64,000 nucleotides of DNA from JADCRZ01 sp031399065 (lineage in GTDB: Bacteria > Bacteroidota > Bacteroidia > Chitinophagales > Chitinophagaceae): contig JANNOM010000103.1 in the NCBI GenBank assembly GCA_031399065.1, positions 1-64,000 of the forward strand, read 5' to 3'. Numbering within the stretch: position 1 is the first letter of the stretch; each line of letters starts with the position of its first letter. Below, in pieces: positions 35,432 through 44,604 of this stretch. The translations under genes were made by a program, and so were the position numbers. Under the pieces are notes generated by a model that was not told where the DNA came from, ran no database searches, and was given only the letters and a program-made list of their open reading frames with translations.

Positions 35432-35450
35432 AAGCACTAAGATAGTGCTT
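35432..35450. terminator. Short hairpin in the spacer between two minus-strand genes
   Basis: A perfect 8-bp stem (AAGCACTA, loop AGA, TAGTGCTT) lies downstream of the glutathione peroxidase gene (minus strand). A second weak pairing, GGGGG at 35375-35379 with CCCCC near 35394, is also present. Either might end the peroxidase transcript; neither has a clear T-run. Confidence 0.3.
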
Positions 35451-35508
35451 CTATAATAATAAACAAAATTTGAAATGAAATTTTTTATTTTTTTGAGTTC
35501 GATCACTT

Positions 35509-36030
35509 TTACTTTAGGTAAGCAATAAGTTCATCGCTCAGGGGAGTCACTTTGCTGGGGAAAACATGGATCAACGTACCTTTTTCATCTAACAGAAATT
35601 TGGTAAAATTCCATTTGATCACCGGGACTTCTGCACCGGTTTTAATAGCCTGTTCCGTAAGGTATTTAAACAGGGGATGAATATCGTCTCCTGTTACGGA
35701 TACTTTCTCTGCCATGGGGAATGTAACCCCGTAATTGCGTTTGCAAAACGTGCCTATCTCCTCATTGGTACCAGGTTCCTGGCCGCCAAAGTTATTGGCC
35801 GGAAAGCCTACTATCACCAGTTTCTCTTTATATGTTTCGTACAGTTTTTCCAGGTCTTCGTACTGTTTGGTGTAACCACATTTTGAAGCGGTGTTTACAA
35901 TCAATATCTTCTTGCCTTTATACTTAGAGAAGTCGATTGCTTTACCTTCCAGGCCGGGAACTTTAAAATCATAGATCGATGGTACTGCCGTCATGGCTAA
36001 TAATAATGTTGTTATCAGTAATGTTTTCAT
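35509..36030 (-). CDS. Glutathione peroxidase (Cys type)
   Basis: Thiol peroxidase reducing hydroperoxides, usually with thioredoxin in Bacteroidota. The 173-aa protein has a signal peptide-like N-terminus (MKTLLITTLLLAMTAVPSIY), so it may be periplasmic. Motifs: VNTASKCGYTKQYEDLEKLY with the peroxidatic Cys in place of Sec, FPANNFGGQEPGTNEEI and the Trp box IKWNFTKFLLDE. The second cysteine in GTFCKRNYGV is expected for resolution. A TATCTTTA box (36036-36043) lies five bases before the ATG, one mismatch from the -7 consensus. Confidence 0.93.
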   Translation of the reverse strand: MKTLLITTLLLAMTAVPSIYDFKVPGLEGKAIDFSKYKGKKILIVNTASKCGYTKQYEDLEKLYETYKEKLVIVGFPANNFGGQEPGTNEEIGTFCKRNYGVTFPMAEKVSVTGDDIHPLFKYLTEQAIKTGAEVPVIKWNFTKFLLDEKGTLIHVFPSKVTPLSDELIAYLK

Positions 36031-36104
36031 ACGTATAAAGATACTAATACCCGTATGAATTATTATCAGTCCACTTGTTAAATTAATGAAATCGATAACC
36101 GGTA

Positions 36105-36548
36105 TTAAAAGTTGATCTCCGCTATCTTTTCTTTGGTGATCGTTTTAACGGCTGAATATACATACAGTCCGTCGCGGTCTACTATTTTCAGACGATAGTA
36201 CACGGCGTTTCCACCACGTAAGCTCCTGTCGTCCGTATACTGGTAAGTTTTTCTTACATGACTGTCGTCGCCGGTAATGATCATGGCTATTTCAGTAAAT
36301 GTTTTACCGTCTTTACTCCGCTGAAGAATGAAGTAGTTGGCATTCGTCTCTCTGTCTGTCGACCATTCAAGGTCTACCACTTTTTTGGTAAGTTCGGCGT
36401 TAAAGGAAGTCAGACTCACTGGTGAATCTCCGCCATTCGAAGGATCTCCCGAAACCGGTTCATTAGCGATGGAAGAAAGAGTGGTAAAAGAAATTAATAA
36501 TGCGAGGGCGATCTTTCTGAATGATACTTGTATAATTGCTGTTTTCAT
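36105..36548 (-). CDS. Exported FnIII-like protein
   Basis: A 147-aa exported protein: signal peptide (ALALLISFTTLSSIANE), a Gly/Ser/Pro linker, then one domain with the pattern LTSFNAELTKKVVDLEWSTD, ETNANYFILQRSKDGKTFTE and YYRLKIVDRDGLYVYS. This pattern is that of the immunoglobulin-like domains seen before sorting tails in Bacteroidota surface proteins, but no C-terminal sorting domain follows; the chain ends after KIAEINF. It may be a truncated or minimal adhesin-type protein. Function unknown. Confidence 0.7.
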   Translation of the reverse strand: MKTAIIQVSFRKIALALLISFTTLSSIANEPVSGDPSNGGDSPVSLTSFNAELTKKVVDLEWSTDRETNANYFILQRSKDGKTFTEIAMIITGDDSHVRKTYQYTDDRSLRGGNAVYYRLKIVDRDGLYVYSAVKTITKEKIAEINF

Positions 36549-36879
36549 AATTTTGTATTTCCAGGAAGATTGCCACTATGGGGCCAAAACATAAATCGTT
36601 AATAATCAATAGTTTATATTATGGACATTGTTGGGTCTGTATTCATTATGGGAAAAAAATACAATATTGGGAATAAACAGGCCGAGCGCTTACGATGGCG
36701 CGCACGGGGCCTCATAAAATTCCTTAACGGCAAACCGTTGTCCGTCTAAAATCAGCCGGATAACGGCAAAACCTATCGGGTATTCGGTACGCCCGGTTTA
36801 ACTTCCCTTTATGGAAGGTTCATTATCCGCATGCAGCCATCCGAAATCCCTTATCTTTGCGCCTCTCAAAAAATAAACT
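36549..36879. other. Gene-free spacer upstream of ychF
   Basis: No coding frame of note on either strand. It contains the ychF promoter box near its right end; the rest shows no strong hairpin or repeat. Confidence 0.5.
36852..36859 (+). promoter_or_regulatory. Candidate -7 promoter box (TATCTTTG) for ychF
   Basis: Perfect TAnnTTTG match 20 nt before the ychF ATG. No convincing -33 TTG. Confidence 0.55.
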
Positions 36880-37977
36880 ATGGGCTTACAAGCAGGTATC
36901 GTAGGACTACCAAACGTAGGGAAATCGACCCTTTTTAACGCAGTCAGCAACAGTGCCAAGGCGCAGGCGAGCAATTACCGCTTCTGTACCATCGAGCCGA
37001 ATATAGGGCTGGTAAACGTCCCCGACCCACGGATAGACAAACTGGCCGCACTCGTAAAGCCGGATCGCGTGGTACCCACCCAGATTGAGATCGTGGATAT
37101 TGCAGGCCTCGTCCGCGGGGCCAGCAAGGGAGAAGGACTGGGAAATAAGTTCCTGGCCAATATACGGGAAGTGGATGCCATTGTGCACGTGGTGCGCTGC
37201 TTTGAGGATGAGAATGTACTGCGGGACGAAGGACCTATTAACCCGGTAGCGGATAAAGAGATCATCGATATCGAATTACAGTTAAAGGACCTGGAAAGCG
37301 TGGAGAAAAAATGCTCCCGTGCAGAGAAACTGGCCAAAACGGACCCTAAAGCCAAAGTGGAATTTGAAATCCTGAAACGCTGTAAGTCACACCTGGAACA
37401 GGGCAAGAGCATCCGTTCGCTTCACCTGGATAAGGAAGAAAAAAACGCCATCGCCGACCTGTTTTTACTTACCGAAAAGCCCGTACTATATGTTGCCAAT
37501 GTGGACGAAGCCAGTATGCACACCGGTAATAAATTCTCCGAAGCACTAAAGGCCGCCGTTGCAGGTGAAGATGCCCAGGTGATCGTGATGAACAATAGCA
37601 TAGAGGCCCAGATATCCGAATTGGAAAACGCGGAAGACAAGCAACTGTTCATGGATGAATATAAAATGACGGAGCCGGCACTCGATAAAATGATCCACTC
37701 TGTTTATAAACTATTGCAATTGCAAACCTATTTTACCGCAGGGGTACAGGAAGTGAGGGCATGGACCATCCACGACGGCTGGAAGGCGCCGCAGGCAGCC
37801 AGTGTGATACACACCGATTTTGAAAAAGGATTTATTAAAGCGGAAGTGATCGCCTACAACGACTTTATACAATATGGCTCCGAAGCCGCCTGCCGGGATA
37901 ATGGCAGGCTACGGATCGAGGGCAAAGAGTATATCGTAAAAGACGGGGACGTTATGCATTTCCGTTTTAACGTATAG
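36880..37977 (+). CDS. ychF: Redox-regulated ATPase YchF (Obg-related)
   Basis: Cytoplasmic P-loop ATPase of the Obg class that binds ribosomes and ATP. The 365-aa length is normal. Motifs: G1 GIVGLPNVGKSTLFNAVS, G2/G3 VDIAGLVRGASKGEGLGN, the NxxE-type motif YVANVDEAS in place of NKxD (which explains ATP preference), and the C-terminal TGS-like domain (QTYFTAGVQEVRAWTI, FEKGFIKAEVIAYNDF). Highly conserved across bacteria. It has its own promoter box and faces the TonB receptor gene convergently. Confidence 0.96.
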   Translation: MGLQAGIVGLPNVGKSTLFNAVSNSAKAQASNYRFCTIEPNIGLVNVPDPRIDKLAALVKPDRVVPTQIEIVDIAGLVRGASKGEGLGNKFLANIREVDAIVHVVRCFEDENVLRDEGPINPVADKEIIDIELQLKDLESVEKKCSRAEKLAKTDPKAKVEFEILKRCKSHLEQGKSIRSLHLDKEEKNAIADLFLLTEKPVLYVANVDEASMHTGNKFSEALKAAVAGEDAQVIVMNNSIEAQISELENAEDKQLFMDEYKMTEPALDKMIHSVYKLLQLQTYFTAGVQEVRAWTIHDGWKAPQAASVIHTDFEKGFIKAEVIAYNDFIQYGSEAACRDNGRLRIEGKEYIVKDGDVMHFRFNV

Positions 37978-37992
37978 TATCCACTAATCCCC

Positions 37993-40869
37993 TTACAGGT
38001 TATACCCCACAGCGGCATACCATTGCGATCCGACACTCGGGTTACCCCAGGATTGTACATATACATTGCGGGTGATATTGGCCCCTCCTACTTTGATCGT
38101 GATCTTTGGTTTGGGAAACAGCTTGCTTACCTGGGCATCCAGGGTGCCGTAAGCCGGTATCTCGCCCAGGTTGAGTGCCCTTACTACAGGGCCCACAAAG
38201 GAAGACGACCACATGAATTTATCCTGCCATCTCCAGGTGATATTGCAGCTTATATTGCTACGGGCAATATTACGATTGCCGATGTATACATTCGTTCTCA
38301 CTTTGGGGGTGTTATACATTGCCTGGAAGTTACCCAGGTCTTCTTCATTTAATAGTTCGTTGAAAGATATATTACCACCTGCTATAAATTGTGCAGGCAA
38401 ATTGTAATCCATCCCCAGCGCCCATCCCCACGATTTTATGTCCTTATCATAACTTACCGGTACCGAGTACACTTCCTGCGCAGCGATGCTGGTGGGCTTT
38501 ACCAGCACCTGGCTGCCATTGAAGTTTTTAAATGTGTTGGTATACACATACGCATCTATCATCAGTTTGTTAGCGATCAGGGATTTATAACCCAGTTCAT
38601 ACGCAACTATTTTCTCGGGCTCAAACTCCCGGAACGTATACTGCTGCGGGGTACCTGCCTGTACTGATTCCAGCGTATAAACGGGACCTGTTTCCAATCC
38701 GTACCGCTGGCGGAGAAAAGGAAGTCCTCCTATCAGTCTTGCCTGCGGAGTTCTCAGGTCAATGTACTGGTCCTGGCAGTTCGGTATGCGGAAGCCTGTT
38801 TGGTAAGACGCCCGGATATTATGCGTTTTAAGAAAAGTATAAACGGCCGATAAGCGCGGACTGAACTGGCCCTCGAAGTTTTCATTTTTATCATACCGCA
38901 AAGCACCCGTCAGTTTCAGGTTATCCTTAAACAACTGCTTGCCTGCCTGCACATATCCGCCATATTCTTTTACGTTAAATTCATCACCCTTATCATCCTT
39001 GGCGAAGAGGGTTCCTTCCGAGTTAAGGTCGTATACGCGGTAGTTACCGCCCGCGATCAGTTCCATAAAGGAAAACTGGTTTTTAAAGTTATACATAAAC
39101 TCTCCCTGGTAAAGATTGGTTTTATCCGCGAACCGCGCCCCTACTCCATTTGCATCGCCGGGAATCGCTTTTTGCTTTATTTTATCCTGAGCCGCGTTAA
39201 AGGCTTCCGTTCCGGGTAGCAACCTGCCGTTATCTGCCGTAGTGCGTGCCGCATTATGAAAAGCAACAGACCCTCCCTGGGCGGCGGTAGTAGCCGCAGC
39301 GAATGCCTGGGCCGGACTCTGGCCTCCCATCAACGCCTGCTGGAACGCTGTACTGAACGTGGTTAAAGCCCCGCCGGCATACGTTCCGAAGTATTGCTGA
39401 AACCAGGCGGTACTCGGCTTCCAGGCCTCGTTGATACCCTGCCCCAGCGTACCGATGGCATAAGAATCCCCTGCCCTTTCCTGGGTGGTATAGCCGCGGA
39501 TATAAAAGTTGTCGCTTTTCAGTTCAACTTTGTACTGACCCATCCGGAAATTGTTGATAGAATAGCGGTCGGCCCCCGTATACACGGTGGTACCGTATCC
39601 ATAACTCCCCTGTGCAAGCGCCTCCAGGTTACCGGCAAATTTATAGTGAAGGGCGAGGTTGGCTTTCAGATTACGGGTATCGTAATCGGCCAGAGCTCTT
39701 TCTTCATAACCCGTGCGGGAAACAAAAGCATTGTTATCGCCGGGCATAATGGCGTTGTATATCTGCAACGGCGTTATAGCCCCCCCGGTGGCGGCAGATA
39801 GTTGCTGAATGCCATTTCCTAGCGGGTTCCCGGTAGAAAGCGCAGTAGACTGAAGCGAGGATTTCATGTTTACATTCGTTTCATCACCGTAAATATTTAC
39901 CCCGTTATACGCCGGGTTGCCGGTACGGTTACCCGTTTTAAGATCGTATCCGTTTAATATGCTCTGATCGCGTGGGTCGTAAGCCTGCCAGTCCTGGGCT
40001 GTTATGTATCCCAGGTTTATTTTGAAGGCGAATGTATTATTAAATGCTTTGGCATAACGCAGGGCTACATCGTAATAACCGGTAGAAGCTTCACTGCGGC
40101 CGGGGTCGCTCAGTATGCCTGATTTGATGTTGGCACTAAGCCCCTGGTACTGAAAAGGATTTTTACTGTTCATCAGCACGATGCCGTTGAGTGCATTGGG
40201 GCCGTATAATGCAGAAGCGGCTCCCGGCAGCAGTTCCACATTGTCCATATCCAGTTCAGTGATGCCCACTATATTACCGACAGAAAAATTAAGGCCGGGT
40301 GCCTGGTTGTCCATACCGTCTATCAGTTGCAGCATACGGGTATTGCCATTGCTGTTGAACCCCCTTGTGTTCACCGATTTAAAAGTAAGGCTCTGTGTAC
40401 TTAACTCCACGCCTTTCATATTCGCCAGGGCATCATAAAAAGAAGGTGCCGGTGACGCCCGGATGGATTTGGCATCCAGCTTCTCGATGGATACGGGAGA
40501 GCGCAATATATTCTCAGGCACCCTGCTGGCAGAAACAACAATCTCCGTTCCCAGCGAGGAAGCCGGTACCAGGATAACCTGAATGTTTTGCGGGTCAGCC
40601 GATACCTGCAGTTCCTGCTGCTCGTAACCGATGGAAGATAATACCAGGGTAACAGGAAGCTGCCGGGTGGTAGCAAGCCGGAAATTACCCCGGTCGTCCG
40701 TAAACGTTCCCGATGTGCTTCCTTTAACGGCGATGGATACAGCCGGTACAATATCTCCCGTTAAACTGTTCTTTATAATGCCGCTGAGAGTAGTGGTTTG
40801 AGTAAAAGCAGGAAAAGAAAAAACGGATGCTATAAATAAGCATAACATAGATGATATAAGGTGTTTCAT
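37993..40869 (-). CDS. TonB-dependent outer-membrane receptor
   Basis: A 958-aa receptor importing a ligand through the outer membrane with TonB energy. After a signal peptide (FSFPAFTQ) comes a carboxypeptidase-regulatory-like domain (about 25-110, LSGIIKNSLTGDIVPAVSIA), then the plug (about 120-240; SPVSIEKLDAKSIRASPAPSF, RGFNSNGNTRMLQLIDGMDN, ALYGPNALNGIV) and a 22-strand barrel ending in WYAAVGYNL. No SusD-like lipoprotein lies next to it, so it is not a glycan-type SusCD pair; a metal chelate, vitamin or peptide is more likely. A low-complexity Ala/Gln segment (about 510-545, FAAATTAAQGGS) is an unusual extracellular loop. Confidence 0.92.
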   Translation of the reverse strand: MKHLISSMLCLFIASVFSFPAFTQTTTLSGIIKNSLTGDIVPAVSIAVKGSTSGTFTDDRGNFRLATTRQLPVTLVLSSIGYEQQELQVSADPQNIQVILVPASSLGTEIVVSASRVPENILRSPVSIEKLDAKSIRASPAPSFYDALANMKGVELSTQSLTFKSVNTRGFNSNGNTRMLQLIDGMDNQAPGLNFSVGNIVGITELDMDNVELLPGAASALYGPNALNGIVLMNSKNPFQYQGLSANIKSGILSDPGRSEASTGYYDVALRYAKAFNNTFAFKINLGYITAQDWQAYDPRDQSILNGYDLKTGNRTGNPAYNGVNIYGDETNVNMKSSLQSTALSTGNPLGNGIQQLSAATGGAITPLQIYNAIMPGDNNAFVSRTGYEERALADYDTRNLKANLALHYKFAGNLEALAQGSYGYGTTVYTGADRYSINNFRMGQYKVELKSDNFYIRGYTTQERAGDSYAIGTLGQGINEAWKPSTAWFQQYFGTYAGGALTTFSTAFQQALMGGQSPAQAFAAATTAAQGGSVAFHNAARTTADNGRLLPGTEAFNAAQDKIKQKAIPGDANGVGARFADKTNLYQGEFMYNFKNQFSFMELIAGGNYRVYDLNSEGTLFAKDDKGDEFNVKEYGGYVQAGKQLFKDNLKLTGALRYDKNENFEGQFSPRLSAVYTFLKTHNIRASYQTGFRIPNCQDQYIDLRTPQARLIGGLPFLRQRYGLETGPVYTLESVQAGTPQQYTFREFEPEKIVAYELGYKSLIANKLMIDAYVYTNTFKNFNGSQVLVKPTSIAAQEVYSVPVSYDKDIKSWGWALGMDYNLPAQFIAGGNISFNELLNEEDLGNFQAMYNTPKVRTNVYIGNRNIARSNISCNITWRWQDKFMWSSSFVGPVVRALNLGEIPAYGTLDAQVSKLFPKPKITIKVGGANITRNVYVQSWGNPSVGSQWYAAVGYNL

Positions 40870-40963
40870 AACGCAAGCATTTCGTTGATAAAAAATATAG
40901 AAAAGTGGCAGTAGGCAATTAAAGCAAAAAAATTATTTCCCCGTTTTGCCGTATTTTAGCGGC

Positions 40964-41908
40964 ATGTCTCCATATAAGTTTCCCCGGCAAACGGCATTTT
41001 ACAGAGGAAAGGTTCGCGATGTTTACAGTATAGAGGATGAATGGCTGGTAATGATCGCCAGCGACCGTATATCCGCTTTTGACGTTATACTTCCGAGGCC
41101 TATTCCATATAAAGGACAAGTATTAAATCAAATAGCTGCATATATGATGCAAGCTACAAAAGATATTTGTAATAACTGGCTCGTAAACATACCGGCCCCG
41201 AATGCTGCCATCGGTAAAAGATGTGTTCCTTTTCGGGTAGAGATGGTGGTGAGAGGTAATCTGACGGGTCATGCCTGGCGTACGTACGAGTCAGGTAAAC
41301 GCATGTTATGCGGAGTGGTGCTGCCGGATGGAATGAAGGAAAATGATTTTTTTCCTCAACCTGTTATTACCCCGTCCACTAAAGCAGACATAGGACATGA
41401 CGAGGATATTTCCAGAGAAGAAATCATCAGTCGCGGCCTGGTGCCGGAGCAGGATTATATACAGCTTGAGCGGTATACGCTGGCTCTTTTTGAAAGAGGT
41501 AAACAGATAGCCGCTAAGCAGGGATTGATACTGGTGGACACTAAATACGAATTTGGTAAAATAGATGATTCCATCTATCTAATGGATGAGATACATACGC
41601 CGGATTCCTCCCGCTATTTCTATTCGGATGGTTATGAAGACAGGCAGCTAAAAGGAGAACGCCAGAAACAACTTAGTAAAGAGTTCGTAAGAGAGTGGCT
41701 GATAGCCAACGATTTCATGGGTAAGGAAGGGCAATCCGTCCCTGCCATGAGCGACGAATGGATCTATACCATTTCCAATCGTTATATAGAACTATATGAA
41801 AAAGTGATTGGTGAATCATTCATACCTCAGCAACTTTCCGAAGAGGAAACATTTAGCAGGATCAGTAAAACACTTGAAGGATTGATACCCTCCGTCCAGG
41901 GATCATAG
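40964..41908 (+). CDS. purC: Phosphoribosylaminoimidazolesuccinocarboxamide synthase (SAICAR synthase)
   Basis: Purine biosynthesis enzyme joining aspartate to CAIR with ATP. I choose the ATG at 40964 (314 aa) because it directly begins the conserved N-terminus SPYKFPRQTAFYRGKVRDVY; the frame has an earlier TTG at 40946. Other motifs: VMIASDRISAFDVILPRPIP, RMVVRGNLTGHAW-like VVRGNLTGHAWRTYESG, and LVDTKYEFGK. A TATTTTAG sequence four bases before the ATG resembles a promoter box, possibly giving a leaderless transcript. Its last six bases overlap the convergent trhO gene. Confidence 0.95.
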   Translation: MSPYKFPRQTAFYRGKVRDVYSIEDEWLVMIASDRISAFDVILPRPIPYKGQVLNQIAAYMMQATKDICNNWLVNIPAPNAAIGKRCVPFRVEMVVRGNLTGHAWRTYESGKRMLCGVVLPDGMKENDFFPQPVITPSTKADIGHDEDISREEIISRGLVPEQDYIQLERYTLALFERGKQIAAKQGLILVDTKYEFGKIDDSIYLMDEIHTPDSSRYFYSDGYEDRQLKGERQKQLSKEFVREWLIANDFMGKEGQSVPAMSDEWIYTISNRYIELYEKVIGESFIPQQLSEEETFSRISKTLEGLIPSVQGS

Positions 41909-42931
41909 GGAACCGGTACTGCGGTGCCGCGATTTGTTGAATACTTTGGCACCATGCTGCTTTCCCTTACGAAAAATCATCTGTTCTTCTTCAGGCAGCG
42001 CGTAGATGATGCCGCATGCTTCACTACAGCAGCCGTTATATTTTGACGAGCATGCCTTACATTGTATAAACAGCAGGTGGCACCCGTTATTATTGCAGTT
42101 GGTATGCGTATCCGCCGGCTCGCCGCACTGGTGGCATTTGGAAATAATCTCTTCGCTGATGCGCTCTCCCAGCCGGTCGTCGAATACAAAGTTTTTCCCC
42201 CGGAACCTGTTTTCCAGTCCCTGCTCTTTTACCTGATTGGCATAATTGATAATTCCCCCTTCGAGGTGAAATACGTTTTTAAAACCGTTATGCAACATGT
42301 AGGCACTGGCTTTCTCGCAACGGATACCACCTGTGCAGTACATGATAATGTTTTTATCTTTGGCTTCTTTCAGCATATCCACCGCCATAGGCAACTGTTC
42401 GCGAAACGTGTCGCTCGGCACTTCGATCGCTTTTTCAAAATGCCCAACTTCATATTCATAATGATTACGCATATCCACCACGATCGTATCGGGGTCATGG
42501 GCGAGCCGGTTAAAATCTTCGGCATTCACATATTTCCCCTTGTTTTCCATACTGAAGTCTGCATCCTCTATTCCATCCGCCACTATCTTGTCCCGCACTT
42601 TAATTTTCAGTACCCAGAACGATTTGCCGTCGTCATCCACTGCAACATTGAGGCGAAGGTTCTTCAGCGGCGCAATAGTGTCCAGGTAATCCTTCAACAA
42701 CTGAAAATGAGAGGACGGAACACTCAGCTGTGCATTAATACCTTCACCCGCAATATAGATGCGGCCAAATACTTTTAATTCATCCAGTGCTTTGTAGAGC
42801 TCGTCCCTGAACACGGATGGTTCATTAACGGTGAAATACCGGTAAAAAGAAAGCGTGGTGCGCCGTTCATTTTCATGGTACAATCGCTCTTTAAGCTCTT
42901 TTTGAGATATCCGGTTGTGCAGTATGGCCAT
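41903..42931 (-). CDS. trhO: tRNA uridine(34) hydroxylase TrhO (rhodanese-domain)
   Basis: Catalyses oxygen-dependent 5-hydroxylation of uridine-34 in tRNA anticodons. The 342-aa length is normal. An N-terminal UPF0176-type domain (about 20-115, FYRYFTVNEPSVFRDELYKAL, GRIYIAGEGINAQLSVP) precedes a rhodanese domain (about 145-240) with the active-site loop YCTGGIRCEKAS containing the catalytic Cys. A C-terminal cysteine-rich zinc-like module has CHQCGEPADTH and further paired Cys residues. Its ATG lies four bases after a perfect TATCTTTG box, so the mRNA may be leaderless. Confidence 0.92.
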   Translation of the reverse strand: MAILHNRISQKELKERLYHENERRTTLSFYRYFTVNEPSVFRDELYKALDELKVFGRIYIAGEGINAQLSVPSSHFQLLKDYLDTIAPLKNLRLNVAVDDDGKSFWVLKIKVRDKIVADGIEDADFSMENKGKYVNAEDFNRLAHDPDTIVVDMRNHYEYEVGHFEKAIEVPSDTFREQLPMAVDMLKEAKDKNIIMYCTGGIRCEKASAYMLHNGFKNVFHLEGGIINYANQVKEQGLENRFRGKNFVFDDRLGERISEEIISKCHQCGEPADTHTNCNNNGCHLLFIQCKACSSKYNGCCSEACGIIYALPEEEQMIFRKGKQHGAKVFNKSRHRSTGSL

Positions 42932-42935
42932 TCGG

Positions 42936-42943
42936 CAAAGATA
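42936..42943 (-). promoter_or_regulatory. Candidate -7 box (TATCTTTG) of trhO
   Basis: Perfect TAnnTTTG on the minus strand with only CCGA between it and the trhO ATG. Confidence 0.6.
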
Positions 42944-43486
42944 AAACGAAATGGGAAAATAACTAAACGGGGGGACTCATCTATGTTAAAATACGGAAAG
43001 GTAGTACAGAAAGAATTTGATCTACAGTACGTAAAGCAACGGTTAAAACAATAACGAATAAATCAGTACTACCTTTTAATTGGTATCGGCAGCAGTAAAT
43101 AAGCGGGCTCTTTATTAGTACCTAACAATAATTCAAGTAACGATATTAGAAGATTCATGATATACACTTTATAATGGTAAGACGATAAATAAACGGATTA
43201 TAGCAAACCAGGATTGTTAATTATATGCCAATAGGGTAAATATAACCTATCGACACCTGATTAACTAACTAAGTGAAAGATAAGTTCAATTATATCTAAA
43301 TAAAAACCCGCGATAGGGTTCATTTGTTTTCTTACCTCAATTTTAACCATTATTCCTTCTACCGAAAAACCAGTATAAAAATTTGACCTGTTACCGGTAT
43401 TGCCGCGGCAAGCATCGGGTGATATTTTTATCCCTGTCAAAAACGATCGCCACATTCATTTTACAATCTATTTAAATTCAGAACAG
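42944..43486. other. Gene-free spacer with an inverted repeat and a micro-ORF
   Basis: No gene of usual size. At 42997-43007 and 43066-43076 lie perfect 11-bp inverted arms, AAAGGTAGTAC and GTACTACCTTT. Between them a 23-codon frame (ATG at 42983, stop at 43052-43054, MLKYGKVVQKEFDLQYVKQR..) reads through the left arm. A small hairpin AACCC/GGGTT lies near 43306-43321. The rest is AT-rich and unremarkable. Confidence 0.45.
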
Positions 43487-44020
43487 ATGAAAAAAACAGC
43501 CCTTACTACGATTGGCATGCTTGCATGCCTTGCCGGTTCTTTCGCGCAGGAAACAGGATTCTCCCAGTCCGACAAATTGCTGAATATAGGTATAGGAGTC
43601 AATTCCTATTACGACCGGGGAATCCCTTTAGGCGTGTCTTTCGAAACCGGCGTTACCGGGCAGATCAGCGTGGGAGCCAACGTAGACTATCTTTCCAGCA
43701 ATTACGATTTGTCGGCCGGTTCAAAACTTAAATTCAGGGCACTGTATTTCGGGGCACGCGCCTCTTATCATGTCAACGAACTGCTCAACCTGCAAAATGA
43801 GAAAGTAGATCTGTATGGAGGAGCCACACTGGGCTACCGGTCGTTTTCGTGGAGCGATACGTATTCCGGGGGTAGCCTGAAGGGAACTTATGGCAACGGT
43901 GTTTACCTGGGTATCTATATCGGGGGAAGATATTATTTCAGCAATGCATTGGGTGCTTTTGCTGAACTGGGCGCTATCGGCTCCACCAATGCACGGATCG
44001 GCGCAGCATTGCGGTTCTGA
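43487..44020 (+). CDS. Predicted outer-membrane beta-barrel protein
   Basis: I choose the ATG at 43487 (177 aa), which begins the signal peptide MKKTALTTIGMLACLAGSFA; the frame upstream to 43400 is noncoding in character. The mature part is strand-rich with alternating polar/aromatic residues (LLNIGIGVNSYYDRGIPLG, YLGIYIGGRYYFSNALGAFA) and ends RIGAALRF with an aromatic residue, typical of an eight-stranded barrel. Followed by a bidirectional-looking terminator. Function unknown. Confidence 0.8.
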   Translation: MKKTALTTIGMLACLAGSFAQETGFSQSDKLLNIGIGVNSYYDRGIPLGVSFETGVTGQISVGANVDYLSSNYDLSAGSKLKFRALYFGARASYHVNELLNLQNEKVDLYGGATLGYRSFSWSDTYSGGSLKGTYGNGVYLGIYIGGRYYFSNALGAFAELGAIGSTNARIGAALRF

Positions 44021-44103
44021 TCGTATAAATGAAATTCCCTGTTAAACCAACGGATCCACAAAATAACTCATTTATGAACTCAATTTGATGGAACGTTTTG
44101 ATA

Positions 44104-44131
44104 CAAAACCCCGCTCTGGTAGCGGGTTTTG
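44104..44131 (+). terminator. Rho-independent terminator
   Basis: CAAAACC(C)CGCT, a five-base loop, AGCGGGTTTTG then TTGTTT: an 11-bp stem with one bulged C. It lies 83 nt after the barrel gene and could also serve the minus-strand gene at 44180, since the upstream A-run is present. Confidence 0.8.
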
Positions 44132-44179
44132 TTGTTTACGGCTTAGAAGGCAACATCGCCACACTTGCAAAAATAAAAT

Positions 44180-44476
44180 CTAATCTATTTTCCCTCTGCA
44201 CTCTTTCAATATGGCCCTGTATAGCGGGTTGCCATGCGGTACCTTCAGACGGAGACGGGCTTCTTCTCTTTGAACAGGATCATCATAGATCTTTTTTGCC
44301 CACGTATTAGCAGCCCGAAACAACAACTCATTATTTTCCTGGGCGGGTGTTGCTTTTTTCTTTCTCTCCCCGATCTTTTTGCACACCACTACTTTACCAT
44401 TATAATTTTTTATCGTAAACATATCTCCAAATGATCCCGAGAGACCTATAAAAAATGGATTTGTTGATATTGCCAT
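44180..44476 (-). CDS. Conserved small protein of unknown function
   Basis: A 98-aa basic protein matching in outline a family of short Bacteroidota proteins with an N-terminal segment NPFFIGLSGSFGDMFTIKNY, then GKVVVCKKI, a lysine/proline stretch (GERKKKATPAQE) and a helix-rich C-terminus (ELLFRAANTWAKKIYDD). No signal peptide or membrane span. The same opening pattern (SGSFGDM/..IRQ.NGK) is seen in small proteins annotated as hypothetical in Sphingobacteriales, so it appears conserved. Function unknown. Confidence 0.6.
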   Translation of the reverse strand: MAISTNPFFIGLSGSFGDMFTIKNYNGKVVVCKKIGERKKKATPAQENNELLFRAANTWAKKIYDDPVQREEARLRLKVPHGNPLYRAILKECRGKID

Positions 44477-44604
44477 AGCGTTTAATTGTTAATACTGATA
44501 TAGAATTAGTTTGAATTTATATATAATTTAATGTATTTAGTACGTAAATATAAGGTTAATTTAACGATTTTTAACTTTAAATAAACGTATAACTATAGAA
44601 TTAT

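Noticed and set aside
42062..42778. A 238-codon plus-strand frame opposite trhO
   Set aside because: It is the shadow of a highly conserved gene with clear rhodanese and zinc motifs; no start context or domain.
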